The position numbers and the translations under genes were made by a program. A stretch of DNA of 64,000 nt, taken from the NCBI GenBank assembly GCA_017415025.1, contig JAFQJH010000004.1, forward strand, positions 226,031 to 290,030, written 5' to 3'. Shown piece after piece: positions 51,701 through 59,410 of this stretch. This DNA is from Clostridia bacterium (lineage in GTDB: Bacteria; Bacillota; Clostridia; Oscillospirales; Acutalibacteraceae). Each line of letters begins with the position of its first letter. Within the stretch, counting starts at the first letter, position 1. The notes under the pieces were generated by a model that worked only from the letters and a program-made list of their open reading frames with translations, was not told the origin of the DNA and searched no databases.

Positions 51701-52626
51701 ACGATACCTTTGACGTGTATGTCCGCGAAGCTGTGGACAGAGAAAGCCTCGTTCATTACGTTATCCACCCCGAAGAAACCTACCGCGAGGCAATCCCTGT
51801 TAAGGTAATTACCGACGAAGCGGTGAACAGCGTTACGCTCGGCAGCTCCGAGGGCGATATTGAGCTTGATTGCAAAAATATCAACGGTTACAAAATCTTT
51901 ACGGTGACCGCGGACATTGCAGACGGCAAGGAATACGTCCTCAAGATTAACGGCAACGAGACCGACAGAATAATCGGAGCAAAAATGCTTGACCACTTCG
52001 AAATTGACGGCACAAAAATCGTAAAATTCCTTGCAGATACAGAAACGGCTGAAATTCCCGAATACATAACGGAAATTGCCGACGATGCTTTTGACGGCTT
52101 TGCAGGCACAATTTATTGTTACCCGAACTCTGCCGCAGAAACCTTTGCAAAGGAAAAAGGCATTGCTTACGAAGCCTTCAGCTTCACCGTGAACGTTTCG
52201 GACATCAGAATGAATCCCGATGAGGTTGCGGAAATTGAAGTCACCGCTTCGCCTTATATGCCGAAGGATTTTACTCTCAAAGCCGAATTCAACGATGCTG
52301 TTATTGACTACGCAAACGGCGTTATTACAGCACTTGCACCGGGATATACCCGACTTAAGCTTTCAAGCGCAGGCGGTATGTGGAGTGAAGAAATCCGCAT
52401 CTATGTCGGCGGAGGTGTTACCAAGGGTGACCTTAACGCTGACGGAAAGATAAATTCCATTGATGCACTTACCATCCTGCAGGCAAACGTAGGCAACATC
52501 ATCCTTGACGATGTTAAACAGCTTGCAGCAGATGTCAACGGCGACGGCAGGGTAAATTCCATTGACGCTCTCATCGTTCTTCAGATTTCGACCGAAAAAC
52601 GCAGCATCTGGGACTATATCAAATAA
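48784..52626 (+). CDS. Secreted CotH-kinase-domain protein with Ig-like, LRR and dockerin modules
   Basis: Exported modular protein of 1280 residues. A signal peptide (1-24) ends near VSA. The CotH kinase domain follows (about 140-530) with RGRGNSTW, KPYRLKLG, KHWVLLSNPFDSSLMRN and GPVWDMDHT near residue 435. A bacterial Ig-like module (about 640-720; YNAGEKLDLTGLSVTATYSDGTT) precedes a helical FIVAR-like stretch (about 730-785). A BspA-type leucine-rich repeat motif (about 1085-1130) and another Ig-like module come next. The final 60 residues (about 1213-1270) form a type I dockerin with two calcium loops, DLNADGKINSID and DVNGDGRVNSID. CotH in spore coats is a protein kinase; its role in secreted dockerin proteins is unclear. 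Monocistronic, with its own promoter and terminator. Confidence 0.92.
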   Translation: MKRFLCIFMAILMIFTAFSSTVSAYTYNSNFISTEKDFGEVYFNSDYAEIGKELTVSVSGREDEDFLYKWYVDGKEIDVFTESYTPLECDLQSMLEVEVYDLDGAPVGKKSMFISLLPVVYIETEDRSPVVSKEEYINSHIKIQGNAEFDSADLLYNGEAEIRGRGNSTWMADKKPYRLKLGSKADLFGMGKSKHWVLLSNPFDSSLMRNTISYNFSADLGLEFQKSVWVEVILNGTTMGNYELCEHVRVDDTRVDITNWEDLAEDAAKAIYNGNKSTLTKDERDELIDIMTEDMSWSTSDEVTYKGVTYNVSDYFEYPDINGGYLTEVVRNAEEYTFATDRGMYISVDTPESLSEEMLDYISGYYQAFEDALFSEDFCTEYNGETVRYTDLIDIQSFVGGFLVNEIFENYDFGRTSTWISQDIGGKLVYGPVWDMDHTISYSTFYKWSALGVKWLARMLSDPVFLESLRETYFEHRYTDIHDIIRDGGDIDSAIEALTASAEFNDGLWANDVSFIENATDLKHRLQEKITWLDKSLATLDSAYSSMSSISNMSLVNSSKLTLNFDKASNSLGIICKSLTPAVISVFVDGKQVNTFKPTDADSSVILPKIKDGAVISVVAYDADMNVIAGKALGTQKQITALSVASMPDKLTYNAGEKLDLTGLSVTATYSDGTTAQVKPDLAYTYVKDAVGDQFFAYGSVTQEIGEVYVVLCFLNKAFEFKITVNPRENAEEVEALIAALPSRISGNRFVKELFTAQIAYDALSETAKTRVSNTAKLNQLMNAFVTAADKSTKSVLACFTGGTFRTNSRSSVVTVSKGAPNKIVFTTQSSSSSTYTKDSAAYLSEKQVGDFTLTTIKHLIAENESYTYNIKAIYPDNHSSDQLTIRVSEMLDNISAVNSVSFVKHLNISDTLKVVVKKDTVATNLRLLENGTDIGASITTSAVGTTLSKTFDETGKHTLTLQYLVGTTWIDNDTFDVYVREAVDRESLVHYVIHPEETYREAIPVKVITDEAVNSVTLGSSEGDIELDCKNINGYKIFTVTADIADGKEYVLKINGNETDRIIGAKMLDHFEIDGTKIVKFLADTETAEIPEYITEIADDAFDGFAGTIYCYPNSAAETFAKEKGIAYEAFSFTVNVSDIRMNPDEVAEIEVTASPYMPKDFTLKAEFNDAVIDYANGVITALAPGYTRLKLSSAGGMWSEEIRIYVGGGVTKGDLNADGKINSIDALTILQANVGNIILDDVKQLAADVNGDGRVNSIDALIVLQISTEKRSIWDYIK

Positions 52627-52643
52627 TATTCTTTTTAAACAAT

Positions 52644-52680
52644 ATGACGGATAATAAACACAGGTTTTATTATCCGTCAT
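52644..52680 (+). terminator. Rho-independent terminator of the CotH gene
   Basis: Fifteen-base-pair perfect stem ATGACGGATAATAAA/TTTATTATCCGTCAT with a 7-base loop, then TAATATTTTT. Confidence 0.82.
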
Positions 52681-52703
52681 TAATATTTTTATTGTACATT
52701 GTG

Positions 52704-52732
52704 TTGATTTTTTAACTTTATGGTGATATAAT
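52704..52732 (+). promoter_or_regulatory. Promoter of the TetR-family gene
   Basis: TTGATT and TATAAT separated by 17 bases; AAGGAGG precedes the ATG. Confidence 0.68.
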
Positions 52733-52763
52733 CGGATTATCAAATCATAAGGAGGCGCACTTT

Positions 52764-53336
52764 ATGCCCGTTAAATCTCTCGACCGTCGCGCGAGAATGA
52801 CGCGCGAAATCTTAAAGCAAAGCCTTATTGAGCTTATGAAAAATAAGCCGATTCACGACATCAGCATCAAAAAAATCTGCGAAACTGCAGACATAAACCG
52901 CAGTACCTTCTACCACCACTACGATTCGCAGTTTGACCTTTTTAACGACATACTCAACGACATCGGCTACGAAATCATCGAAATCGTCAAAAACAATCAC
53001 AAAAGCGACGATTGGATGAAGCTTATCCTCCGCGATGCATTTACTTACATAGAAAACAATCGCGAAACCTTCCTTGTTATCCTCAGCGAAAACAGCGGCT
53101 TCAGCGTTGGCGAACGATTGACGGTATACGTCGAAAGATTTGTCAACACAAGCCTTGAAGCCTCTTCCGAAATCGCAAAATACAGCGTGCAGTTTGCTAC
53201 TGCAGGAATGACCTCCGTTGTATGGCAGTGGCTCAAGAAGGATGACCGCATCTCCGCCGATGAGCTTGCGAATATGGTTGCAGCCCTCCTGATGCCCAGC
53301 ATAGGCAGATTCTCTCTTTTCCCTTTTAATAACTGA
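52764..53336 (+). CDS. TetR/AcrR-family transcriptional regulator
   Basis: Repressor-type protein of 190 residues. The N-terminal helix-turn-helix (about 12-58) reads TREILKQSLIELMKNKPIHDISIKKICETADINRSTFYHHYDSQFDLF, the classic TetR form. The C-terminal ligand domain resembles the TetR_C_8 type (DhaS-like), with FVILSENSGFSVGERL-style text. It is convergent with a cation-symporter-type MFS gene, with a shared terminator, so the transporter promoter is 1.5 kb away. Regulation of the transporter is possible but unproven. Confidence 0.9.
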   Translation: MPVKSLDRRARMTREILKQSLIELMKNKPIHDISIKKICETADINRSTFYHHYDSQFDLFNDILNDIGYEIIEIVKNNHKSDDWMKLILRDAFTYIENNRETFLVILSENSGFSVGERLTVYVERFVNTSLEASSEIAKYSVQFATAGMTSVVWQWLKKDDRISADELANMVAALLMPSIGRFSLFPFNN

Positions 53337-53339
53337 TAA

Positions 53340-53372
53340 AAGCCTCTTATGACGAGTTGTCATAAGAGGCTT
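53340..53372. terminator. Bidirectional terminator
   Basis: Fourteen-base-pair perfect stem AAGCCTCTTATGAC/GTCATAAGAGGCTT with a 5-base loop, between convergent tetR and MFS genes. Confidence 0.85.
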
Positions 53373-53375
53373 GAT

Positions 53376-54794
53376 TTATTTCTGATTTTTCTCTCTGAGT
53401 TCGAGCACCTTGTTGTGAATATCCTCTTTTGTCTTACCCGTCAGCTTGTAGAAGAAGAACGGTACACCCGCAAGGAACATCATAATACCGTGCACAATGG
53501 TGTAGAAGAAGAGCATTAGGATTTTCGTTTTGAGCGATTGCTCGGGATTCGGAACAAGGTCTGTCGGCTGAATGTATTGGATAATTGAGCCTTCACCGTA
53601 GAGCACCTGCGGCGCAAGTGTGCTTGCAACAGTACCGCTGATAAGTGTTCCGATTGAAATAACAAACGGAAGTGATGCATCAAGTCTCTTGCCCGTTTTA
53701 ACCTCCATATCCTCAAGCACGTCAGCCTGGAACATTGAGGGAAGAAGGTTGGATGCACCGAACTGCAGACCGATAAGAAAAAGGAATGCGATAAACACAA
53801 TCTGCAATACGGGATTCGGATTTGTAAAATAAATATATCCGACCGCAAATGCCACCGTATTGGCAATAATTGAATAAATACCGCTCGCGATATAAAGCAC
53901 CTTCGAGTTGAATTTCTTGAGAAGGAAGTTGATTACAAGCATACCAACAGCCGTACCGATACCCGTCGGCAAGCCGAAAAGCAGGAATTTTGAGGTTGAG
54001 CCGAGAAGTGCCGCGGCAAGGAACGGGCCCATATATGTAGCAAGATTGCGGAAGCTCTTGAGAAACTCCGAAAGGATGATAACCCACGCATACTTGTTCT
54101 TAAGAATATCACCGAAGCCGATAAGGGGATTCTTTTTTCCTGCTGTATAAGGCACTCTTTCCTTTACAGCACCCATACCGAGCAACACCGTAATTATACC
54201 CACAACGCCGCAAAGTCCCGCACCGATAATGTACTGCAAGCCTTCGTTATCCTTCCAGATAAGTCCGATAACGAGCACGATAACAAGGGGTGCGGAGTTG
54301 CCGACCGCCGAGGAAATACTGCGGAAGGAAAGGATGTTGTCGCGCTCCTTCATATTCGGTGTCATAACGTTGGCAACCATATTGATAGAGCCGCCGAAGT
54401 TGCACATTACTCCCCAGAGCACCGCAATCGTAACGATGTAAGTCATCATTGCCGTTCCTGCAAGTCCGGGAGGTGTCCAGAACGAGAGCATCAGCAACGC
54501 GCCCATCGGCACGGCAACAAGCATCGCAAGCGGTCTGAACTTTCCGCCCTTGCCCATTCTTCTGCCGTCGATATACATAACGATAAAGAAATTGAGTATA
54601 AAGCCGATAACACCCGTCAACGCATTGAAGGTTGAAGCCTGATTATCCTCAAGGTGAAGAACGTTTACAAGATAAGCACTTCTGTAAGATCCGATCATAC
54701 CTGTCATATTCGTGTAGAAAAACACACCGACAAGATACAGTATCATTTCTTTCATTTTTACGTGCTTCTGATTTTCGGTTGCAACTGTCTGCAT
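53376..54794 (-). CDS. MFS transporter, GPH-like cation symporter
   Basis: Polytopic transporter of 472 residues with about twelve hydrophobic helices. FRPLAMLVAVPMGALLMLSFWTPP after helix 2-3 (with the basic loop DGRRMGKGGKFRP) fits the glycoside-pentoside-hexuronide symporter pattern. The start at 54794 has AAGGGG 7 bases before it; an upstream in-frame ATG falls in the promoter. No sugar-catabolic gene is adjacent. A palindrome overlapping its -10 suggests control by a repressor, perhaps the convergent TetR protein. Substrate unknown. Confidence 0.85.
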   Translation of the reverse strand: MQTVATENQKHVKMKEMILYLVGVFFYTNMTGMIGSYRSAYLVNVLHLEDNQASTFNALTGVIGFILNFFIVMYIDGRRMGKGGKFRPLAMLVAVPMGALLMLSFWTPPGLAGTAMMTYIVTIAVLWGVMCNFGGSINMVANVMTPNMKERDNILSFRSISSAVGNSAPLVIVLVIGLIWKDNEGLQYIIGAGLCGVVGIITVLLGMGAVKERVPYTAGKKNPLIGFGDILKNKYAWVIILSEFLKSFRNLATYMGPFLAAALLGSTSKFLLFGLPTGIGTAVGMLVINFLLKKFNSKVLYIASGIYSIIANTVAFAVGYIYFTNPNPVLQIVFIAFLFLIGLQFGASNLLPSMFQADVLEDMEVKTGKRLDASLPFVISIGTLISGTVASTLAPQVLYGEGSIIQYIQPTDLVPNPEQSLKTKILMLFFYTIVHGIMMFLAGVPFFFYKLTGKTKEDIHNKVLELREKNQK

Positions 54795-54812
54795 CAAATC
54801 GCCCCTTTTAAG

Positions 54813-54831
54813 TGATATATATATTATATCA
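54813..54831. promoter_or_regulatory. Palindrome over the MFS promoter -10, candidate operator
   Basis: TGATATA...TATATCA arms around a 5-base centre cover the -10 of the MFS promoter. The AT-rich sequence makes chance symmetry possible. Confidence 0.35.
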
Positions 54832-54852
54832 TTAATCAAGACAGTGTTTCAA
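54823..54852 (-). promoter_or_regulatory. MFS transporter promoter
   Basis: Minus-strand TTGAAA and TATAAT with an 18-base spacer, 29 bases before the ATG. Confidence 0.6.
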
Positions 54853-54908
54853 TCTGTATTTTCCATAAAAAAATTATGGTATTTTTTACATCTACTTCTT
54901 ATAGTTTT

Positions 54909-54948
54909 AGGGGTTCCTTCTGAGCTTTAACACTCTGAAGAAACCCCT
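54909..54948. terminator. Hairpin downstream of the MATE gene
   Basis: Sixteen-position stem (AGGGGTT... / ...AACCCCT) with two mismatches and an 8-base loop. It follows the MATE stop by 45 bases on the minus strand, but the better T-run is on the plus strand. Confidence 0.5.
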
Positions 54949-54993
54949 TGTTTATTTTGCTTTATGCGGTCTGCACTTTTTTACAGCCTAAAA

Positions 54994-56352
54994 TTAATTT
55001 TTGATTTTAGAAATAATTGTCTTATAAACGTAAGCGAAGCAGATAAGTGTTACCGCCAGCGAAAAGACTTCGGCAACGGGATAGGAAAACCATACAAGGT
55101 CCGGATTACCGATTTTCATACCGTAGCGTGCAAGAAAATATGCAACGGGAGTAAGCACAAGAAGCTGACGGATAAGCGACACTATCATCGAGAAGAAGCT
55201 CTTGCCGAGAGCCTGGAACACAGCACCTAGCGAAACACAGATGCCTGCAAAAGCAAAGCTTGAGCCGATAATCCTCAATGCAGGAACACCGATTTCAAGC
55301 ATCTCGGGCGACGCGCTGAAAAATCCGAGAAGAATGTTCGGAATTGTTGCAAACAGTAAAACTCCGAGCAGGCTGAACGCCTCTGCATAAACCACGGAAA
55401 GCTTTACTGTTTTCATCAGCCTCTGCCTCTGCTGTGCACCGTAGTTATATGCGACAATCGGAATAACACCGTTGTTAAGTCCGAAAATCGGCATACAGAT
55501 AAAGCTGTTGAGCTTAAAGAATGCGCCGAAAACAGTTGCCGCAGTTTCCTTGCCCGGTGTGTAGAGAATAAGAATTTTGTTCATACAGAACGTCATTACC
55601 GAGCCGATTGCGACCATAATAATTGACGGAACACCGATTCTGTAAATCTGACCGATTGACTTCAGGTCAGGACGGAATTTTCTGAAATTCAGCGTTATTT
55701 CGGGGTTTTTCTTCGAGTTGAGCACCGCAGCAATGATGAACGCTATTATCTGACCGATTACCGTTGCAACAGCCGCACCCGTAACACCCATTTTGAAAAC
55801 AAAAATAAATACGGGGTCAAGAACTATATTAATAATCGCGCCGACACCCTGTGTGCACATTGTGTATGCCGTTCTTCCCGTAGCCTGCAAAAGTCTTTCA
55901 AAGATAATCTCAAAAAAGATACCGAAGGATGCACAGCAGCATACCTGAAGATAAGCCGTACCCTGCTCAATTATGTAAGGCACCTCCGTCTGTGAAAGCA
56001 TAAAGGGTTCTGCGCCGAAAAGACCGAAGAAGAAGAACGCAACAGCACTGCACATAGCAAGAAAAACGCCGTTTTCCGCAATTTTGTTTGCTTTTTTAAA
56101 GTTACGTTCACCGAGCGAGCGCGAGATAAGAGCATTGACACCGACAGCCGTACCCGTTGCAACACCGATCATAAGATTCTGTGCAGGGAACGAAAGTGAA
56201 ACTGCCGTCAGCGATTGCTCGTTGACCATTCCTACAAAAACAGAGTCAACGATGTTGTACAATGCCTGAACAAGCATTGAAATCATCATCGGCAGTGACA
56301 TATTTATAATAAGCTTATTTACAGGCATAACGCCCATTTTATTCTGTTCCAT
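54994..56352 (-). CDS. MATE family efflux transporter
   Basis: Polytopic cation-coupled exporter of 452 residues with twelve predicted helices. The N-terminus MPVNKLIINMSLPMMISMLVQALYNIVDSVFVGMV is the standard MATE/NorM-DinF start. The second half repeats the pattern (SFICMPIFGLNNGVIPIVAYNYGAQQRQRLMKTVK), as expected for the internal duplication. It would export drugs or metabolites in exchange for Na+ or H+. GAGGAG precedes the ATG. No regulator gene is attached. Confidence 0.93.
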   Translation of the reverse strand: MEQNKMGVMPVNKLIINMSLPMMISMLVQALYNIVDSVFVGMVNEQSLTAVSLSFPAQNLMIGVATGTAVGVNALISRSLGERNFKKANKIAENGVFLAMCSAVAFFFFGLFGAEPFMLSQTEVPYIIEQGTAYLQVCCCASFGIFFEIIFERLLQATGRTAYTMCTQGVGAIINIVLDPVFIFVFKMGVTGAAVATVIGQIIAFIIAAVLNSKKNPEITLNFRKFRPDLKSIGQIYRIGVPSIIMVAIGSVMTFCMNKILILYTPGKETAATVFGAFFKLNSFICMPIFGLNNGVIPIVAYNYGAQQRQRLMKTVKLSVVYAEAFSLLGVLLFATIPNILLGFFSASPEMLEIGVPALRIIGSSFAFAGICVSLGAVFQALGKSFFSMIVSLIRQLLVLTPVAYFLARYGMKIGNPDLVWFSYPVAEVFSLAVTLICFAYVYKTIISKIKN

Positions 56353-56509
56353 AGACTACTCCTCTGCTTTAATAACCGACGGATATTATAACACAGAATA
56401 AGGTTTTTGTATCGACAAAGTTTTACATATTATCAATGCGTTTTTTGTATATATTACATTATACACAGTTTTTTTCGCATTAAGTGCGGTTTATTCTAAC
56501 AAAAACAAG

Positions 56510-56538
56510 TTGAAAATCCTTCCGCAGTATAGTATAAT
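56510..56538 (+). promoter_or_regulatory. Promoter of the nifS-nifU-mnmA operon
   Basis: TTGAAA and TATAAT separated by 17 bases. The transcript would carry a leader of about 110 bases. Confidence 0.7.
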
Positions 56539-56545
56539 TTCCTAG

Positions 56546-56584
56546 AATGGTTAAAAACCATTATTGGGTTGATTTTCGTCACCC
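56546..56584 (+). promoter_or_regulatory. Possible structured leader of the nifS operon
   Basis: Right after the predicted start of transcription, AATGGTT-aaa-AACCATT and GGGT...ACCC can form two small hairpins. There is no T-run, so it is not a terminator. I recognise no riboswitch class. The rest of the gap from 56353 to 56656 shows only a CGCA-ttaa-TGCG mini-hairpin. Confidence 0.3.
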
Positions 56585-56656
56585 TATCGGATTTAGTCAT
56601 TGCTTTCAACTTTGTTTAAGTCCAAAGAAAAAACAAAAGAAAGTCAGGCGATTTTA

Positions 56657-57838
56657 ATGAAAACAGTTTACGCAGACAACGCTGCAACAACAGCTCTCTG
56701 CGACGAGGCGCTTGAGGTTATGGTCGAATGTCTCCGCGACAATTACGGCAATGCTTCAAGTATGCATCACTCAGGACAGGCTGCTGCCGAGGTTGTTGCA
56801 CAGGCAAGAGAGGACATTGCAAAATGTATCGGTGCTGATGCCAACGAAATCTATTTCACATCAGGCGGTACGGAATCCGACAACTGGGCAATCACTAATG
56901 CCGCACGTCTCGGCGCAAAAAAGGGCAAAAAACATATTATTTCCACCACCTTCGAGCATCACGCAGTTCTTCATACGCTTATGAAGCTCGAAAAAGAGGG
57001 CTTTGAGGTAACGTACCTTGATGTTCACGAGGACGGCTACGTCCGCGTTGATGAGCTTGAGAAGGCTATCAAGGAAGAGACCTGCCTTGTAACAATTATG
57101 TACGCAAATAATGAAATCGGCACCGTTCAGCCCGTTGAAGAAATCGGCAGAATCTGCAAGGAAAAGGGAATTTACTTCCACACAGATGCTGTTCAGGCTG
57201 TCGGCCACCTTCCGATTGACGTTAAGGCACAGAACATTGATATGCTTTCCTTCTCCGCTCACAAGTTCCACGGACCGAAGGGCATCGGCGCACTCTACTG
57301 CCGCAAGGGACTTCCTCTCATCGGCTTTATGCAGGGCGGTGCACAGGAAAGGAACAAGCGTCCCGGCACAACAAACACTCCCGCTATCGCGGCAACTGCA
57401 GCGGCACTTAAAAAGAGCTGTGCAGAAATGGATAAAAACATCCATTACGTCAGCGCAATGCGCGACAGACTTATTGACGAAATTGTTAAGATTATCCCCC
57501 GTACAAGAGTCAACGGTGGTCGCTCTCCCCGTCTCCCCGGCAACGTGAGCTTCTGCTTTGAGGGCATTGAGGGCGAGTCACTTCTTCTTTACCTTGACCT
57601 TAAGGGAATCTGCGGTTCCTCGGGCTCTGCCTGCACCTCGGGCTCACTTGACCCGAGCCACGTGCTTCTCGCGCTCGGACTTCCGCACGAAATTGCTCAC
57701 GGCTCATTGAGACTTTCCCTGAGCGAGTACAACACTAACGACGAAATTGATTATATAATCGAGCAGCTTCCCCTTGTTGTGGCAAGACTTCGTGATATGT
57801 CACCCGTGTGGGAAAAGCTTATGAAAGGAGAGAACTGA
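56657..57838 (+). CDS. nifS: Cysteine desulfurase
   Basis: PLP enzyme of 393 residues that takes sulfur from cysteine for Fe-S clusters and tRNA thiolation. VYADNAATT opens the protein. The PLP Lys is in SFSAHKFHGPKGIG, with TDAVQAVG before it. The persulfide Cys is in SSGSACTSGS, the extended-loop group I (NifS/IscS) form. The ATG at 56657 is chosen because it begins the family's usual N-terminus, though the RBS (AGGCGA) is weak; an in-frame TTG/ATG further up adds a non-conserved extension. Followed after 3 bases by nifU. Confidence 0.93.
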   Translation: MKTVYADNAATTALCDEALEVMVECLRDNYGNASSMHHSGQAAAEVVAQAREDIAKCIGADANEIYFTSGGTESDNWAITNAARLGAKKGKKHIISTTFEHHAVLHTLMKLEKEGFEVTYLDVHEDGYVRVDELEKAIKEETCLVTIMYANNEIGTVQPVEEIGRICKEKGIYFHTDAVQAVGHLPIDVKAQNIDMLSFSAHKFHGPKGIGALYCRKGLPLIGFMQGGAQERNKRPGTTNTPAIAATAAALKKSCAEMDKNIHYVSAMRDRLIDEIVKIIPRTRVNGGRSPRLPGNVSFCFEGIEGESLLLYLDLKGICGSSGSACTSGSLDPSHVLLALGLPHEIAHGSLRLSLSEYNTNDEIDYIIEQLPLVVARLRDMSPVWEKLMKGEN

Positions 57839-57841
57839 CAA

Positions 57842-58291
57842 ATGGCATACAGTGCAAAGGTTATGGACCACTTTGAAAACCCGAGAAACCTCGGCAAGAT
57901 GGAAAACGCTGACGGCGTAGGCGAGGTAGGCAACGCAAAGTGCGGCGATATTATGAAAATTTACCTCAAGATTGAGGACGGAATTATTGCTGACGTTAAG
58001 TTCAACACATTCGGCTGTGCTTCCGCTATCGCAACAAGCTCAATGGCAACCGAAATGATTAAGGGACAGAAGGTTGAGGATGCTCTCAAGCTCAGCAACA
58101 AGGCTGTTGTTGAGGCTCTTGACGGACTTCCCCCGGCAAAAATCCATTGCTCCGTTCTTGCAGAGCAGGCTGTCAAGGCAGCTCTTGCAGATTATTACAC
58201 AAAGAACGGTATTGAGCTTGACCCCGAAATCTTCGGCGGCTCTTGCGGCGGTCACTGCGACAGCTGTGAGTCCTGCGGTATTGAGGGCTAA
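57842..58291 (+). CDS. nifU: NifU/IscU-like Fe-S scaffold with cysteine-rich tail
   Basis: Scaffold of 149 residues on which Fe-S clusters are built from NifS sulfur. The three ligand cysteines are in GNAKCGD, FGCASA and KIHCSVLA. The C-terminal 18 residues have four extra cysteines (GSCGGHCDSCESCG). This tail is seen in some Clostridia NifU-like proteins, but it is absent from E. coli IscU and could bind metal. Separated from nifS by 3 bases and from mnmA by 3 bases. Confidence 0.93.
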   Translation: MAYSAKVMDHFENPRNLGKMENADGVGEVGNAKCGDIMKIYLKIEDGIIADVKFNTFGCASAIATSSMATEMIKGQKVEDALKLSNKAVVEALDGLPPAKIHCSVLAEQAVKAALADYYTKNGIELDPEIFGGSCGGHCDSCESCGIEG

Positions 58292-58294
58292 AAT

Positions 58295-59365
58295 ATGAAA
58301 AAGGCTATGATCGCCATGAGCGGCGGAGTGGACAGCTCCGTCGCCGCTTATTTAATAACCCGGCAGGGCTATGACGCGGTCGGTGTTACGATGAATCTTC
58401 ACCACGGTGAAGAAATGGGCATTACGTCAGAAAATTCCTGCTGTACCTCAAAGGACATTGAGGACGCACGAAGCGTTGCCGAGCATCTCGGCATCCCGTA
58501 TTACGTTTTCAATTACTCCGATAACTTCAAGCTCCACGTTATTTCCCGTTTCGTGGATGCTTACCGCAACGGCAGAACGCCCAATCCGTGCATCGACTGT
58601 AACCGTTACATCAAATTTGACCAACTGCTCAAAAGAGCAAAGGAGCTCGAGTTCGATTACGTGGTTACGGGACACTATGCGATTACGGAATATGACGAAA
58701 AAAGCGGAAGATATCTTCTGAAAAAAGCGGTTGATGAGAGCAAGGACCAGAGCTATGTTCTTTATTCGCTCAGGCAGGAGCAGTTAAAGCATATACTCTT
58801 CCCTCTCGGCTCAATGAGCAAGGCTGAAGCACGAAAAATTGCAGAGGAACAGGACTTCATCAACGCAGACAAGCAGGACAGTCAGGACATCTGCTTTGTC
58901 CCCGACGGTGATTATGCCCGTTTCATTGAGGAATGGTGCGGTCTCAAATTCGAAAATGGCAGCTTTGTTGACCTTGACGGCAATTTTATCGCACAGCACA
59001 AGGGAATCATCAACTACACAATCGGTCAGCGCAAGGGCCTCGGCATTGCGGCAAAGGCACCGTACTATGTAGTAAGCAAAAACCTTGAAACAAACGAGGT
59101 TGTCCTCGGCTCAAACGAAGATCTTTTTTCCTCCGAGCTTACAGCAACGGACGTGAATTTCATCTCAATCGAAAAATTAACAGAGCCGATGCGCGTTAAA
59201 GCGAAGGTAAGATATAAACAGAAGGAAACGGACGCAACAATTTCACCGCTTGAAAACGGTGATGTCAGCGTAGTTTTCGACGAGCCTCAGCGCGCAATCG
59301 CCCCCGGTCAGGCAGTCGTCTTCTACGACGGAGATATAGTCGTCGGCGGCGGAACAATAGTTTAA
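58295..59365 (+). CDS. mnmA: tRNA-specific 2-thiouridylase
   Basis: Enzyme of 356 residues that puts sulfur at uridine-34 of Lys, Glu and Gln tRNAs. The ATP-pyrophosphatase loop SGGVDSS is near residue 10, the catalytic Cys pair are in ENSCCTSKD/NPCIDCN and QDICFVPDGDY, and IGQRKGLGIA begins the central domain. Cotranscription with nifS and nifU gives it a local sulfur donor, a common Clostridia layout. A strong terminator follows. Confidence 0.96.
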   Translation: MKKAMIAMSGGVDSSVAAYLITRQGYDAVGVTMNLHHGEEMGITSENSCCTSKDIEDARSVAEHLGIPYYVFNYSDNFKLHVISRFVDAYRNGRTPNPCIDCNRYIKFDQLLKRAKELEFDYVVTGHYAITEYDEKSGRYLLKKAVDESKDQSYVLYSLRQEQLKHILFPLGSMSKAEARKIAEEQDFINADKQDSQDICFVPDGDYARFIEEWCGLKFENGSFVDLDGNFIAQHKGIINYTIGQRKGLGIAAKAPYYVVSKNLETNEVVLGSNEDLFSSELTATDVNFISIEKLTEPMRVKAKVRYKQKETDATISPLENGDVSVVFDEPQRAIAPGQAVVFYDGDIVVGGGTIV

Positions 59366-59373
59366 TAAAGAAT

Positions 59374-59406
59374 AAAACCTACGAAGATTCGCTCTTCGTA
59401 GGTTTT
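59374..59406 (+). terminator. Rho-independent terminator
   Basis: Fourteen-base-pair perfect stem AAAACCTACGAAGA/TCTTCGTAGGTTTT with a 5-base loop, then TTG. Ends the nifS-nifU-mnmA operon and is convergent with the ATPase gene. Confidence 0.88.
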
Positions 59407-59410
59407 TTGT

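Noticed and set aside
56353-56656. Riboswitch or T-box upstream of nifS
   Set aside because: Only two small hairpins are visible; none of the conserved T-box or known riboswitch motifs were recognised.
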